Made by a program: the position numbers and the translations under genes. DNA of 64,000 nucleotides from assembly GCA_024138015.1 (NCBI GenBank), contig JAMXBB010000008.1, positions 43,941,185 through 44,005,184 of the forward strand. The letters are read 5' to 3'. The stretch is from Lumnitzera littorea (lineage: Eukaryota; Streptophyta; Magnoliopsida; Myrtales; Combretaceae). The notes below the pieces were generated by a model. It was not told the DNA's origin, searched no databases, and saw nothing but the letters and a program-made list of their open reading frames with translations. The first letter of the stretch is position 1; every line of letters starts with the position of its first letter. Shown here piece by piece: positions 11,880-24,100 of this stretch.

Positions 11880-12833
11880 ATACTAACATATGCAAAAGGA
11901 AATATCTAAATTCTACAAATAAAATGGCATAGGATCTTAGCATTTAAAATAAAATTACAACCAAAATAAAATTTTTAATGAAATAAAGTCTTGTCAAACA
12001 TAGGAAAGCCCTTGGCGCAATATATATATATCTATATATATATGAAATCCCAAAATTCAAATTATATAATATCATCAAATTAAGCGAAACCATAACTTAA
12101 ATGGATGTTCCTACTAATGTTAATTTCCAAATTCACCACATTCTCTTAGATCTTCATGGGAGATAGATAAAGAATCTACATATGAACAAGAATTATATCA
12201 ATAGAATATAGTGCACTAAAAATTCTTTTCCATAAGGTCAATCCTTTGTACATAAAAGAACATTATATTGTCTCACTTCGATGAGCTATGATGTTAATAT
12301 AGGATTCAACCTCCAAACTAGATGTAGATTCTTATTGCTTTTGTAATGATTTTCATGTAGTTTTTGTGATAACTTATCCATTTGAATGCTTCTCACAAGT
12401 ACAAGCCAAAAAGTCCAAATTGAAGAAAAAAGCTTCCCTTGTTGTTTAAAATTAATAGTTGATGTTAAAACTTCAACTTCAAGAACATCATTCTCTTCAT
12501 CTACTCTTAATACTTCCATTTCATCAAAGTTTAATGTGGTGAATCTATTTGCATGTCAAATAAAACTCCTATGTGAAATGTACTATGTATAAGAAATTAT
12601 TGATAATATAAAATAAATTGACTTGATGATATCATCATTCATTATTCACTCAAGTGAAATAGATAGTATAGATTATTAAGTTGCCTTACAATCCAGCTAA
12701 ATAATAATCTCAAGTTAAGGTAAACATGTGACATATCAAATATTGATATGTGACATCTATGTTTGAATAAGTTTTTAATATTTTACGTATATTGTATAAT
12801 ATTTGATAATTTTATTAATATACGGGTATATAT

Positions 12834-12872
<39 letters not shown>

Positions 12873-13322
12873 CACATAATGTATACTCGTACACATATAA
12901 TTATATTTCTAACATATCATTTATTTTTAAGATATATTTCTTATTTATTTTTATGAATTCAATATATATTATATATAATTATATAATTTTGAATTAATTC
13001 ATGGGTATAATTATTATATGTACCGAGTATACTTATAAAAATACATATATACTCACATAATATATTATACTATATTATTTCATTTCATAGCTTAATAACT
13101 TATCTTTAAGTCCTCATCTCATTTCTAGCTTAGTTTTAAGAGTTTTGATCATTTTTATACTATATTGAGTAATCATACTTTTAAGAGTAAAATTGAGATT
13201 TTGAATCATTATTTTCAAAACCTAACTTCACTAAATCACTTCAACTAATTTTTCTATTTTAGTTGTAAAATTTGGGTTTAATCGAATAACTTTTCTTCAA
13301 AGACCCTAAATGTAGGTTTAAT
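11880..13322. other. AT-rich stretch with TA microsatellites
   Basis: TA-rich microsatellites lie at about 12020-12043 and 12833-12870. Overlapping frames on opposite strands at 12286-12592 have no recognisable domain. Nothing here matches the sequence right of element A, although that would be expected if A had inserted by a simple event. Confidence 0.5.
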
Positions 13323-16138
13323 TGCCCTAAATATTATTTTAGGGACTCATATTAGCTTTTCTTAAACTAATCAATATTAAACTTTACTTGTTTAATTGTG
13401 ATCATTGACTAATGTTTAAAGAAAACTAGCTTTTTAAAAGAGTTTTATAAGCTTTTGAAGTCGCTACCCAATCAAGGTTAGGAAATAGTTTAGGTCAAAA
13501 CCAAATGAGTAAATATGATTTTGATCTAAACGCTGGTTCACACAAAGAAAATTGATTTTATAGAAAAAGGTTTTGAAAAACTAGAGAAATGAGTCCAGTA
13601 GTTAGGTTTTTTAAACTCTTACAGATATCATGAACTTTCCTAATTTAGATTTAATTTCTTAAAATCACCTTTCAAAATTACCCTATAAAATGAAATTCAA
13701 CTACTAGTTAACAAATTAGACTTAACTGAATAATTTAAACTAAAATGAAACAAATAATTTTTTTTATTTTTTAAATTACTCTAAAGATGCTTACGCTCTT
13801 ATTATTTAAGATTAGACATACGTAGTTCTTTCTTGAAAATATTTGTGAGTTGATTGATTTTAGATTTCAAAAGTGGTCAAGTTTATGTCTCTTACCTATT
13901 TCACTTTGATTTGGAAAATTTTCTAAAGGGTCCTAAATTGGTTTATTTTGCAAATTCTAAGAAAAATATCCAATATTTGAAAAAGGTTGACTTATTTTTG
14001 TTTGTTTGAAAAATTAACCATTCTAAGCAATAAAATATTTTTTTTTCTAAATTATTTTTATTTAATTTATTTACTTATTTATGTATTAACCGAAGAAAAC
14101 AAGCTAAACTTCACTCATTTCTTCTTTTCTTTTCCTCTCTCCTTTCTTCTTTATTTTTCTCTTTTTTCTTTTTCTCTTTTTTGGATTTTATTTTTCTTTT
14201 TTTTTCCATTTTTTCTCTTTTCTTTTTTTTTTTATTTACAATTACATGAATTGAGAATAAATAAATAAAAGAAAAATAAAAAATCAAAATATTATAGAAA
14301 GGAGGACCAAACTTGGGTTTGGGCATGCAAATCTTGGTACTGGATTTAGATCAGATGGGTTGAGTTAGATTAGATTGCAAAAACTCCTCCTTCAACAAGA
14401 GATGAGGGGGTGCTTCTAGTAGTTCTAAGGGGAAATTTGAGTGAGTAAAAGTGGTTTTGTATGTTTTGTATTGTTGAACGAAGGAGGTTAGAAAATGTGT
14501 TACGGCTTAACTTTGTCATTGGTGGTGGTTTAGGATTATGTGGTAGCTGTAAGATATGGTGGCTAGGGGTTGTTAGGTTTTGAAAAATGGTTGAGTTAAG
14601 GGTTTTAGAGTATGTTGAGCTCTTCTGTAGTGGTGAATACGCTTGATAAGGGTCAGGGTATAGCATTTGGAGTTTAGGCCACTACTAATTAGGGTTCTAT
14701 TGGTGGTAAGGACAGTACAGTTGGTCTTCAGTCGGGTGTTTAGGTGAATATAGGAGAGACAATCGGATTTGAAGGGTAGTGTCGAGTGTGAGTATCATAC
14801 GTGCTGTTGTGGAGTCTAGTGGTGTGTGGATCGAGCGCTCGAGCACATGATGAGGAATAGTAGTAGAGGAGGTTTCAACAGTAGTCGTGGCTTAGTCGAG
14901 GGAAAAAGGTCGAGTGACAAATCTATATCGTGCATGGGGTATTGCATATGTGGATGGGGTTATGGTTTGTGTACGTAGCGATTGTTGTGTCACTAGGTTA
15001 TTAGGTGTCGATGGTGAGGTGATGTAAGAGAAAGGTAGTCTAGTAGTTGTTGGTCGTGGTATGACTATGTTTGGAGTGGATAGTCAGTAAGTGGTTCAAT
15101 GTGTATGTGTGTTTTGTTGATCGTAAGTGGGGGTTATTGTTGGAGCATGAATTAAGGGGGGTCACATGTTTTTAGAGCTACTGCTATAGCTTAAATTTTG
15201 GGTTAGTGGATGGAGATTGGGTATGGTAATGTGGTTACTATATGAGCGGTAGTGCAAAAGAAAGATGTTGAGGATGAATCTCATCCGTATATGCTGTGTT
15301 TTTTTATTTTATTTTATTTCTTCCCCCTTCCCCCAAAATTAATCTTCATAAGTTCCCACTTGACTAACAATGAATTCTGTAAAACTTGTTCTTATGTGAG
15401 AAGGAGAGGGAAAGAAAGGGAAAGGAGGAGAAGGAAAGATGTGCTAATGTAGCATTACATCAGCCGCATGATCCAGTGGAAATGTGTTATGTGTCTTGAA
15501 ATGACATGTGGCTGATGATGTATATGTTAATGTAGTGGTAAGTATGATACCACGTAGCTAACATGTGTCCATAGTGTACATGTCAATGACTCACGAAGTG
15601 CCACGTATCATAACCAAACACGTGACCCAATGATTTCTTGAGCTGTGGCGATGTATGTTGTGAAGGAAAAAATAAAAGGTACCTTTTACCTTTAGTGAGA
15701 TTTAAACCCCTGATCTTCAAGCTAAACCCAAGTGCAAGTCTAAGTATATTACTATTGAGTCGTTGGCTTATGCCTCAAATTGCACATATGAATGAGATAA
15801 CATATATGGACAAGGTCAACTTAAGTTAGATTTAAGTCTAAGCTTAGGCCCAATACTCTTCTTATTATTTTTATTATTTAAGACCTAAAAAGTAGTAATA
15901 CTATTAAAATCTTCTATTCTATTTCAAATTATCTAAATCTTTTCTTCTTCTTCCTTTTTTTTGGTATTTTCACCAAAATTTTCTTTCTTTTTTTTTTTTT
16001 GTATTTTGTTAAATTTTCAATTTTTTTTGTACTTTTCTAAATTTTCTAATTTTTTTTGTGTTTTTTCTAAATTAGGACCCTTTTACCCTATTTTAAAATT
16101 TTTTAAAAAAATACAGGGGAGGTAGGGAGGTTGATGTT
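13323..16138 (-). repeat. 3' LTR of element A
   Basis: This aligns with 21189-25257 once the nested 1.2-kb LTR is removed from the latter. Matching landmarks are TAGCTTTTTAAAAG near 13428 and 21293, the polypyrimidine tract near 14110-14230 and 21960-22040, and TTAAAATCTTC near 15905 and 23831. Both ends are approximate. The outer terminus near 16138 has diverged from TGTAGACA. Open frames at 13987-14268, 14111-14326 and 14370-14666 lie in the polypyrimidine tract or in LTR sequence and are not genes. Confidence 0.75.
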
Positions 16139-16329
16139 TGAATGAAACTTTACCACAAAGAGAAAAAGAGATACTATTTTTGCCTTGGGGGTGAAATTGC
16201 TTTAAGAAGCGCTACAACTAGCTAATTGTCATAGACATGGTTCATTAGAGATTTGGTGAATGGTGAAAAGTGAAAGAGAAAGGAGGCGTTCTAAGAGTTG
16301 GCCAAGAAACTAAAAGAGGGTAGCGCTTC

Positions 16330-17570
16330 TATGGGCTGGTAAGAACCCTAAAAGAGTTTGAAAACCTGGCCATACTCTTATGAGCTAACTAACTTAAGTA
16401 AATAGGTGAAGCACTCCTTGAGCTTGCTAAGACCCTCAATAAGAACCTAGTCATGCTCTTTCGAGTTGACTAATCCAGGTAAATGGGTGAAGCGCTTTTT
16501 GATTTGGCTAAAACCCTAAAGAATTTGAAAGCCTAGTTGTACTCCTATGAGCTAACTAACCTATGCAAATGGGCAAAGCGTCCCTTAAGCTGGCTAAGAC
16601 CCTAAATTGAAAGATTGAAACCTAGTAGTGCCCCCACTAAGCTAACTAACCTAAGTGAATAGCAAAGCACTCCTTAAGTTGACTAAGACCCTAAATGAGA
16701 ATTTGAAGCCTAGTCATGCCTTTATGAGTTAACTAACCTAGGTGGATGGGTAAAGTACTCATTGAGCTGGCTAAGACACTAAATTGAAACCTGGTCATAC
16801 TCCTTTGAGCTGAATAACCTAAGTGGGAGCATCTCTGATAGACTAGTAACCTTAACTTAAAATCTATTTGAGAAAAACCTAGAAGTGTTCCTCCAAGCTA
16901 ACTATCCTAGGTAAATGGGTAAAGTGCTCCTTCAGTTGGTTAAGACTCTAAATTGAAACTTAGTCATGCTCCTTTGAGCTAATTAACCTAGGCAGGAGTG
17001 TCTTTGGTAGACTAGCAATCCTAACTTGGAATCGATTCGAGAAAACCTGGAATGCTCCTCTAAGCTAGCTATCTTAAGTGAATGGGTAAAGCGCTCCTTA
17101 AGCTAACTAAGACCTTAAATTGAAACTTGGTTGTGATCTTTTGAGCTGACTAACCTAGGCAAGAGCATCTCTGGTAGATTAGCAACCCTAACTTTAATTT
17201 GATTTGAGAAAACCTAGAAGTGCTCTTCTAAGTTGACTATCCTAGGTGAATGGAAAAAGTACTGCTTAAGCTGACTAAGACCCTAAATTAAAACATGGTC
17301 GTACTCCTTTAAGCTAACTAACCTAGGTGGGAACGTCTTTGGTAAATTAGTAAGCCTAAATTTTTTAATCAATTTGAGAAAAACCAGAAGTGCTCTTTTG
17401 AGCTGATTATCTTAGGTGAATGAGCAAAGCGCTCGTTAAGCTGGCAAAGACCCTAAATTGAAACCTAATTGTGCTCCTTTAAGCTATTAACCTAGGTAAG
17501 AGCATCTCTAGTTAGATTAGCAACCCTAAATTTTGGAATCAATTCAATAAAAACCTGGATAAATTGGTAA
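16330..17570. repeat. Degenerate tandem array inside element A
   Basis: Imperfect units built around CTAAGACCCTAAATTGAAACC, GAGCTAACTAACCTAGG and AATGGGTAAAGCGCTCC repeat throughout. In the first part the spacing is roughly 100 bp. From about 16780 a longer unit dominates, with matching CCT sites near 16878, 17046, 17213, 17383 and 17554, a period of 167-171 bp. The array lies next to the 3' LTR of A in element orientation. Tandem arrays in the 3' untranslated region are known from Tat-clade elements. Confidence 0.8.
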
Positions 17571-20403
17571 AGAGAAGTGCTCTACAAGCTCGCTAAAACA
17601 CTAAAGAGAGATTGTTGATGAAGGGAAGTGTCTTATGTGCTCACTAAGACCTTAAAAGAAATTAATGAAAGGAAACACCCTATAGGCTCACTGAAATCCT
17701 AAAGAGAGATTGATGAAGGAAAGTACCCTATGAACTTGTTAACAACCCTAAAGGAGAGACTAAAGGAGAAGCATACCCTAAAGAGAAAGTGGTGATTTCA
17801 GGATAGTGCTCTATGAGATGACTAGAAAAAAGAATAAAAGAGGGGATAACGTTCTAAGAGCTGGTTTGAACCTTAAAAATGAAAGATGGGACAGCACTCT
17901 AAGTTATAGCTTAAACCTTAAGGAAAGTTGATGAAAGACTGAAGAAGTAAAGTAAGGAAAGTAATGAGTTTGAAAAACTTCTTGACTTGGAAAAATATTT
18001 TTAAATAAAGAATTTGGTGAGAACCAATTAACGACAAAAAAGGCAATAAGGTTGGTTTCTTAATAGCTTAAATTAATGTGATTAGCTTAAAAGGTAAGAC
18101 TACATTGAAAAGGAAACAAATGACTTAAACTAAAAGCTTGGTTACTCGAGTTGACATGAATTTGAAAATGGACAAAAAACATGTGACAAGCCTTTACTTT
18201 CTCTCTATCTTTTTTTCTTTTTATCTTTTTCTTTTGAAAGTTCGATAACAGGTATAAATTCTTATTTAAGAAGCAAATGTTATAATCATCCCCTTTCCTT
18301 GATAATTATGTAGGGCTTCTCAATGTCCCTTATCCTAAATGTGAGGCTTTTTCATGGAGCTTTGTAATTTTAAATATAAGAAAAAGGTAACTTATAATTA
18401 GTCTAGTTGAAAAAAGCTTCCTTATGAACTCTCGGTCTAAATTACACTCTTGACTACAATCCTAAAATTATAATCAATTTTGTGAGTAATACGCCTTGAT
18501 CAATCTGTTAGGTCTTTTTTGGTTCAGTATTATGAATTTAAACTTTTGGTCAAAGGGTTTTAAAAAGGGCTAATGATAAGGCTTATTTTGAAAGAAATAC
18601 TTTTATTTAACCTAAGTGTATAAGTCAAGAACTTTTAGGAAAAATTAAAAGTATGCTTATCTTAGTTTTAAAAATAATTTTTATTAAAGATAAATTATCT
18701 TTTAAGATCGGAAAAAATTTATTAAGTAAGGGTGGTATTTAGGTAGGGAGGCCTTATGCTTATGTAAAATGGCTTTGTGTTTTGTAACTTGAGATATATA
18801 TGTAGGGCTTATGTTTTTAGGCTGGGCATGAGATTCAAGTCTTGCATTTTTTGGGTTATTTAAGCTTTGATCCCTAGCCTTTTGATATAGTTTTGCTGCC
18901 CCTGCTAGAATATGATATATCTTTTACGACTTTCGTCTTATAATTAGGCCTAATTTTTTGACTCCTTTTCTTTCTTCTTCTTCTCTTCTCTTTTTTTTTT
19001 TTCAAATTTTTTTTTGGCCCCATTCTTTTTTTTTTATTTTACCCCTTTTATTAAGGACACATTTATTGAGTATTTCACTTTGAGAGATTGAAGGCCCTAA
19101 ATCCATAGATTTTGAGTACATAGGCTCTAGCAAGGTAAGTATAAACATGAGGTGTTTGAAAGACGTCGACTATTCTTCATTTCAAAGGAAAATAATTTAT
19201 TAGAAATAAAATTCATCTTTAAATTAATGTTACTAAAGTAAGCATAAACTAATTTCATCCTTTTCTTCTAATCAATGACCTTATCCTTCAAATTGCCTCA
19301 TTGTGGGGTGGTTCTTGATAAGGTTTAATTTTGAAAATTCTCCAAGTTAGTCCAACAGGATTAACAATGAATAGTTGTGTTTGTGATTTGAAAATAAATG
19401 CTTAACTTCACTTTAATATACGTATCAAATTCAAAATGAACCTCCTTTAAGGAATGAGTCCAAAGTATCTTCCTTGTGATGTCACTCAACTCTCAAAGTG
19501 TTTAAGAGTCACTGTATAGGATATAGTTTACGTTTTTTCATCATAAACTTTTTAAAAGTGAGTTACCAATTTCTTAGGGAGAAATTAGTTATTTACTTGC
19601 CCTTGAGTGGAGATGGATGTAGCCCTCAAGTCTCTTAACATATGTCCCAGTTTGATACTTTTCATTTGATTTGAGTTCGAAACTTGGGTTGCATTTTGAC
19701 TTAGTTTATGATTAGGCTTAGATTTCTAAATGAACTAGGGGTTTTGGCTTAGCTTAGCTTGGTTACCTTGATGCACTAAGGATTGTATTTGGTTTAGCTA
19801 CCTTAACTGGCTAAGGGTTAGCTACTTGAATGAGCTGAGGGGCTTTTACTTATATTGGCTTCCTTAATGGGCCAAGTGGCTTTGTTTAGGTTGGATGCCT
19901 TAACGGGTTAAATGGCTTGTGTTTGGGTAAGCTACTTAAATAGGCCAAAGGGCCTTGTGTAAGATTAGCTCCTTCATCTTTTGGTTAGGCCCATAAGGAT
20001 TTATAACCGTCAGTAACTTTTCTTTTCATTTTCATTTGTTTTTCCTTATTTTTCTTTTTCTTTTTCTTTTTTGTGTATGAAAGAGAAAGATAAAGTTTTA
20101 TTTTATAGAAATCGAGAAATCAAATTATAAATAAAGATGGTGATTTTTAGGGTTATATTTATAAGTCAACATATTTTATTTACATTTCCTCAAGGGGGAG
20201 GAAAAAAACAAAGGGTAGATGAATGACTATTGAAGCACCTATTTACAAAAGGGAGTCCTAAAGAATGAAGAATGATAAGCTGAAGAGAACTTTTTATTAT
20301 TTTGGAAAATCAAAGTTACAGAAAACCACGGAAGAGAGCCTAACATGACATTTATTCTAGGCTTCCTGGCTATGAATTGGAAAAACCCTTAAACTAAGTC
20401 TCG
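17571..20403. other. Interior of element A without recognisable coding sequence
   Basis: AT-rich sequence with pyrimidine tracts near 18200 and 18965-19040. I read both strands and found no RT, integrase or protease motif. A short tandem array at 19761-19990 is listed separately. Confidence 0.5.
19761..19990. repeat. About 37-bp tandem array in element A
   Basis: Diverged units of the form GCTACCTTAA..GGCTAAGGG..TTGTGTTTGG start near 19761, 19797, 19821, 19858, 19894, 19931 and 19968. Most spacings are 36-37 bp and one is 24. Divergence between units is high. Confidence 0.7.
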
Positions 20404-20607
20404 TTAATGAGCCTTAAGGTCTTCCAACATTTCATGGGTTTCCCTAATGACTAGTTCAAGAAGAGCTTTTAAGGCTTGGTTATGAGCTTCAAAGCATTTA
20501 TGCTTCTCCTTCAAATAAGCAATTTCAACTTCTAACGACTACTCATGAATCCTAGGGAGGTCCTATAGCTTATCAATCCTCCGATTATTTGCTTAGTTAT
20601 CTACCAT
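20404..20607 (-). pseudogene. Coiled-coil ORF relic of element A
   Basis: On the minus strand a frame starts at an ATG at 20605-20607 and ends TAA at 20404-20406, 67 codons with three internal stops. The second half is clean and rich in E, K, L and A (SLEVEIAYLKEKHKCFEAHN, then LKALLELVIRETHEMLEDLK), a clear coiled-coil pattern. It lies about 560 bases downstream of the PBS, where an ORF1 or gag start is expected in a Tat-like element. It could be the N-terminal end of either; the remainder is not recognisable. Confidence 0.45.
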
Positions 20608-21167
20608 TTTATACCTAAATGTTTCGTAAACAAGAATTGGTTACTAATAAAAGAATGTATGTAGAAACATGCATATGATTAGAACCATTTGGGTTAGTAC
20701 ATTACTTTTTAAGTTGCAACCTTATTGCTCGATTTGGTGTTTAACTTTTAGAAAACTTTCAAATATTAGTATGGTTGCAATTCTTAAGAGTTGTGTATTA
20801 ACTCAAGGTTTAAAGGAGGTGTATGCAATTATGGTGGGTTCTAAAAGATCCTTAAGCTTCGTGACGTCACTTGTTTTTAGAAAACATTTTCATTATTCAC
20901 ATTAAGCTTAAGTGGAGGCAACCTAATCAATCCCGAGTGATGGTTACACCATAGTACCTAAAGCCTACATAATGGTCCCTCGTTCGAGGGTCCAAATACG
21001 ATCCAAATTTGACTGTTTCTACCATACAATTATGATACATAAAGCTAGAAAGTTAGTACAACCATATACAAATATAGAAATTAATAACGAGTAAGTAGAT
21101 AAATAAATAAGGTGATTTCAGAAACTAATTCTAAATTTGAAAAGATAGATGGCTAACCCTCTTGATG

Positions 21168-21185
21168 TCCCCAATAGAGTCGCTA
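21168..21185 (-). other. Primer-binding site of element A (tRNA-Arg type)
   Basis: The minus strand reads TAGCGACTCTATTGGGGA directly inside the right LTR, after a 3-bp spacer (ACT). It differs at a few positions from the TGGCGACTCTGCTGGGGA-type site known from Ogre/Tat elements. It fixes the element's orientation as minus. Confidence 0.75.
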
Positions 21186-21188
21186 AGT

Positions 21189-24100
21189 TATCAAACTTGA
21201 TTTTTTCTCAATTTTTGTTAGTTTTCCTTAAACCAATCAATACTAAATCTTTCCCATTTAATATTGATCCTCAACTAAAGTTTAAAGAAAACTAGCTTTT
21301 TAAAAGGGTTTTATAAGCTTTGGCATCGTTACCCGATTAGGGTTGGGAAATGGTTTAAGTCAAAACCAAATAGATAAATTTAGTTATAATCTAGACACTG
21401 GTTTACATAGAAAAAAAAAAAGATTTTTAAACCAAAGAAATGAGTCCGAGAGTTACATTTTTTAAACCCTTACGAGTATTATCAATTTTCCTAATTTAGA
21501 TTTAATTTCTTGAAATCACCTTTCAAAGTTACCCTATAAAATGAAATTCAATCATAAGTTAATGAATTTGACTAAATTGAATATTTAAACTAAAATGAAA
21601 AAAATAAGTTTTTTTGTTTTTTGCATCGCCTCAAAGGTGCTTACGTACTCACTATTTGAGTTCAGGCGTACGTAGTTCTTTCCCGATTAATTTTAGATTT
21701 GGAAAGTGGTAGAGTTTATATCTCTTAGCCATTTCATTTTGATTTGGGAAAATTTCTAAAGGGTTTTAGATTGGTTTATTTTGCAAATTCTAAGAAAAAG
21801 GTCCTAATTTTAAAAAAGGTTGACTTATTTTTGTTTATTTGGAAAATTAACTTTTCTAAGCGATAAAACAAATTTTTTTCTAAATTATTTTTCTTTAATT
21901 TTTTTTATTTATTTACTTATTTATGTATTAACTAAAGAAAATAAACTAAACATCACTCATTTCCTCTTTTCTTTTCTTCTTTTTTTTCTCTTTTTTCTTT
22001 TTCTCTTTTTTGGATTTTTTTTTTGTTCTTTTTTTTTTTATTTACAATTACATGAATTGACAATAAATAAACAAAAGAAAAAAAAAAAAAAAGAAAAATC
22101 GAAATAGGATACAAAGGGGGATCGGACTTAGGTTTAGGCATATGGATCTTAGTACTGGAATCAGATTAGATAGGTTGAGTTGGATCGAGTTGCAAAAACT
22201 ACTCCTTTAACAGCTAATGAGGGGGCACTTCTAGCTATTTCAAGGGCAAATTTAAGCAAGCAAAAGTAGTTTTGTGTGTTTCGTATTGGTGAATGGGGTA
22301 CTATATAGAAAAAGTGCTATGGCCTAGCTTAGCTGTTGGTGGTGGTTTGGGATTATGTGGTAGCGGTGGTTGTGAGATGTAGTAGCTAAGGGTTTGTTGG
22401 GTTTCTAAAAATGGTTAGGTCAAGGGTTTTGGAGTATGGTGAACTCTTCCATGGTGGTGAATTCGCTCGACAATGACCAAGGTACAGCATTTGGAGTTTG
22501 GGCTGCCACTGATTAGGGTTTGGTTAGTGGTGAGGACTGTGCAATTGGGCTTTAGTCGATTGTTTAGGTAAGTATGGGAGAGATAATCAGATTTGAAGGG
22601 TGGTGTAAAGTGTGAGTATTGTACGTATGTGCTATTGTGGTGTCCGATAGCGTGTGAATTGAGCAATCAAGCACATAACGAGGGACAATGGTGGAGGGGA
22701 TTCCAATGGTGGTCGTAGCTTGGTTGAGGGAGATGAGTCGAGTGACAAATCTGTATTGTGCATGGGGTGCTGCGTATGCAAATGGGGCGGTGGTTCGTGT
22801 AGGTAGCGATTGTTATGTCGTTAGGTTATTAGGTGTCAACTGTAAAGTGATGTGAGAGAGGGGTAGTCTAATAGAGTTGTTAGTCATGGTGCAGTAGTGT
22901 TTGGAGTAGATAGTGAGTGAGTGGTTTAGTGTATGTGTATTTTGCTGATCATAAGTGGGGGTTATTGTTAGGGCATGAATCAAGAGGGGGTTGCATGTTT
23001 TTAGAGCTGCTACTATGGCTTAAGTTTTAGGTTGGTGGATGGAGATTGGGTGTAGCAGTGTGGTTGCTGATGAGTGGTAGCAAGAGAGAGAGATCTCAAG
23101 GATGAATGTAATTTGTGTATGCTGTGTTTCTTTTCTTTTTAATTTCTTCCCCCTTCCCCTAAAATCGATCTTCACAAGTCCTTATTCAATCATTGAAAAT
23201 CTAGGAATTAAATTCATTTAATGAAAATTGCTTAAATTTCACAAGTTTGACCAATAGTGAATTCTTTGAAACTTGTTCTTGTATGAGAAGGAGAGGGAGA
23301 GAAAGGGAAAGGAGGAGAAGGAAAAGGAAAGACGTGTTGATGTGGCATCGATGCAGCGCCATGTCAGCTACATAATCTAGTGGAAATGTGCCATGTGTCT
23401 TTAAACAACATGCAGTTAATGACGTGTATGTTGGCATGGTGACATACGTCATGCTATATGTCATGCCACATGGCTGACATACATCCATAGTATAAGTATC
23501 ATGGCTGACATGGTCTAATCACGAAGTGCTATGTGTCACAACCAGACATATGGCTGAATAATTTCTTGATACGTAGCAGTATGAGTTGTGAAAGAAAAAA
23601 TAAAAAGTACTTTATACCTTTAGTGAGATTCAAACCCTTAATCTCTAAGCCAAACCCAAGTGTAAGTCCAAGTGTATTACCATCAAGTCTTTGGCCTGTA
23701 CCCTTTTCATATATGCAATCAAATTACACATATAAATTAAGTTAGCTTAGGCTAGATTTAAATCTAAGCCTAGACCTAATATCATCTTTATTATTTTTAT
23801 TATCTAAGACTAAAAAAGTACTAACACTATTAAAATCTTCAATTCTATTTGAAATTATCTAAATCTTTTTTATACGAGGCAAGCGCACCTATCAATTTTA
23901 ATATAATCGGATATGAGTCCGAGTCGATCCCTCAGAGATTTTGAGTACTAATATTAACTTTAGCTTTATTGTCTAACCGGAAAATTATGTCGAGTTGAAT
24001 GAATTAAAAATACTGAAATTAATAAACTAAACTAATTATGAGACTTAACTAAGCAATTTAGAAAGCAATAAACTACTAACGACTTCAAGTATGCAATGAT

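Noticed and set aside
12286..12592. Opposing frames of 77 and 68 codons
   Set aside because: They overlap each other and have no recognisable motif, and there is no second copy to test conservation. Not supported as a gene.
12833..12997. Tyr/Ile-rich frame
   Set aside because: Translation of a TA microsatellite.
14111..14326. Lys/Glu-rich minus-strand frame, and its Phe/Ser-rich plus-strand counterpart
   Set aside because: It is the translation of a polypyrimidine tract in the LTR of element A. The same thing occurs at 21953-22141 in the other LTR. Low complexity, not a gene.
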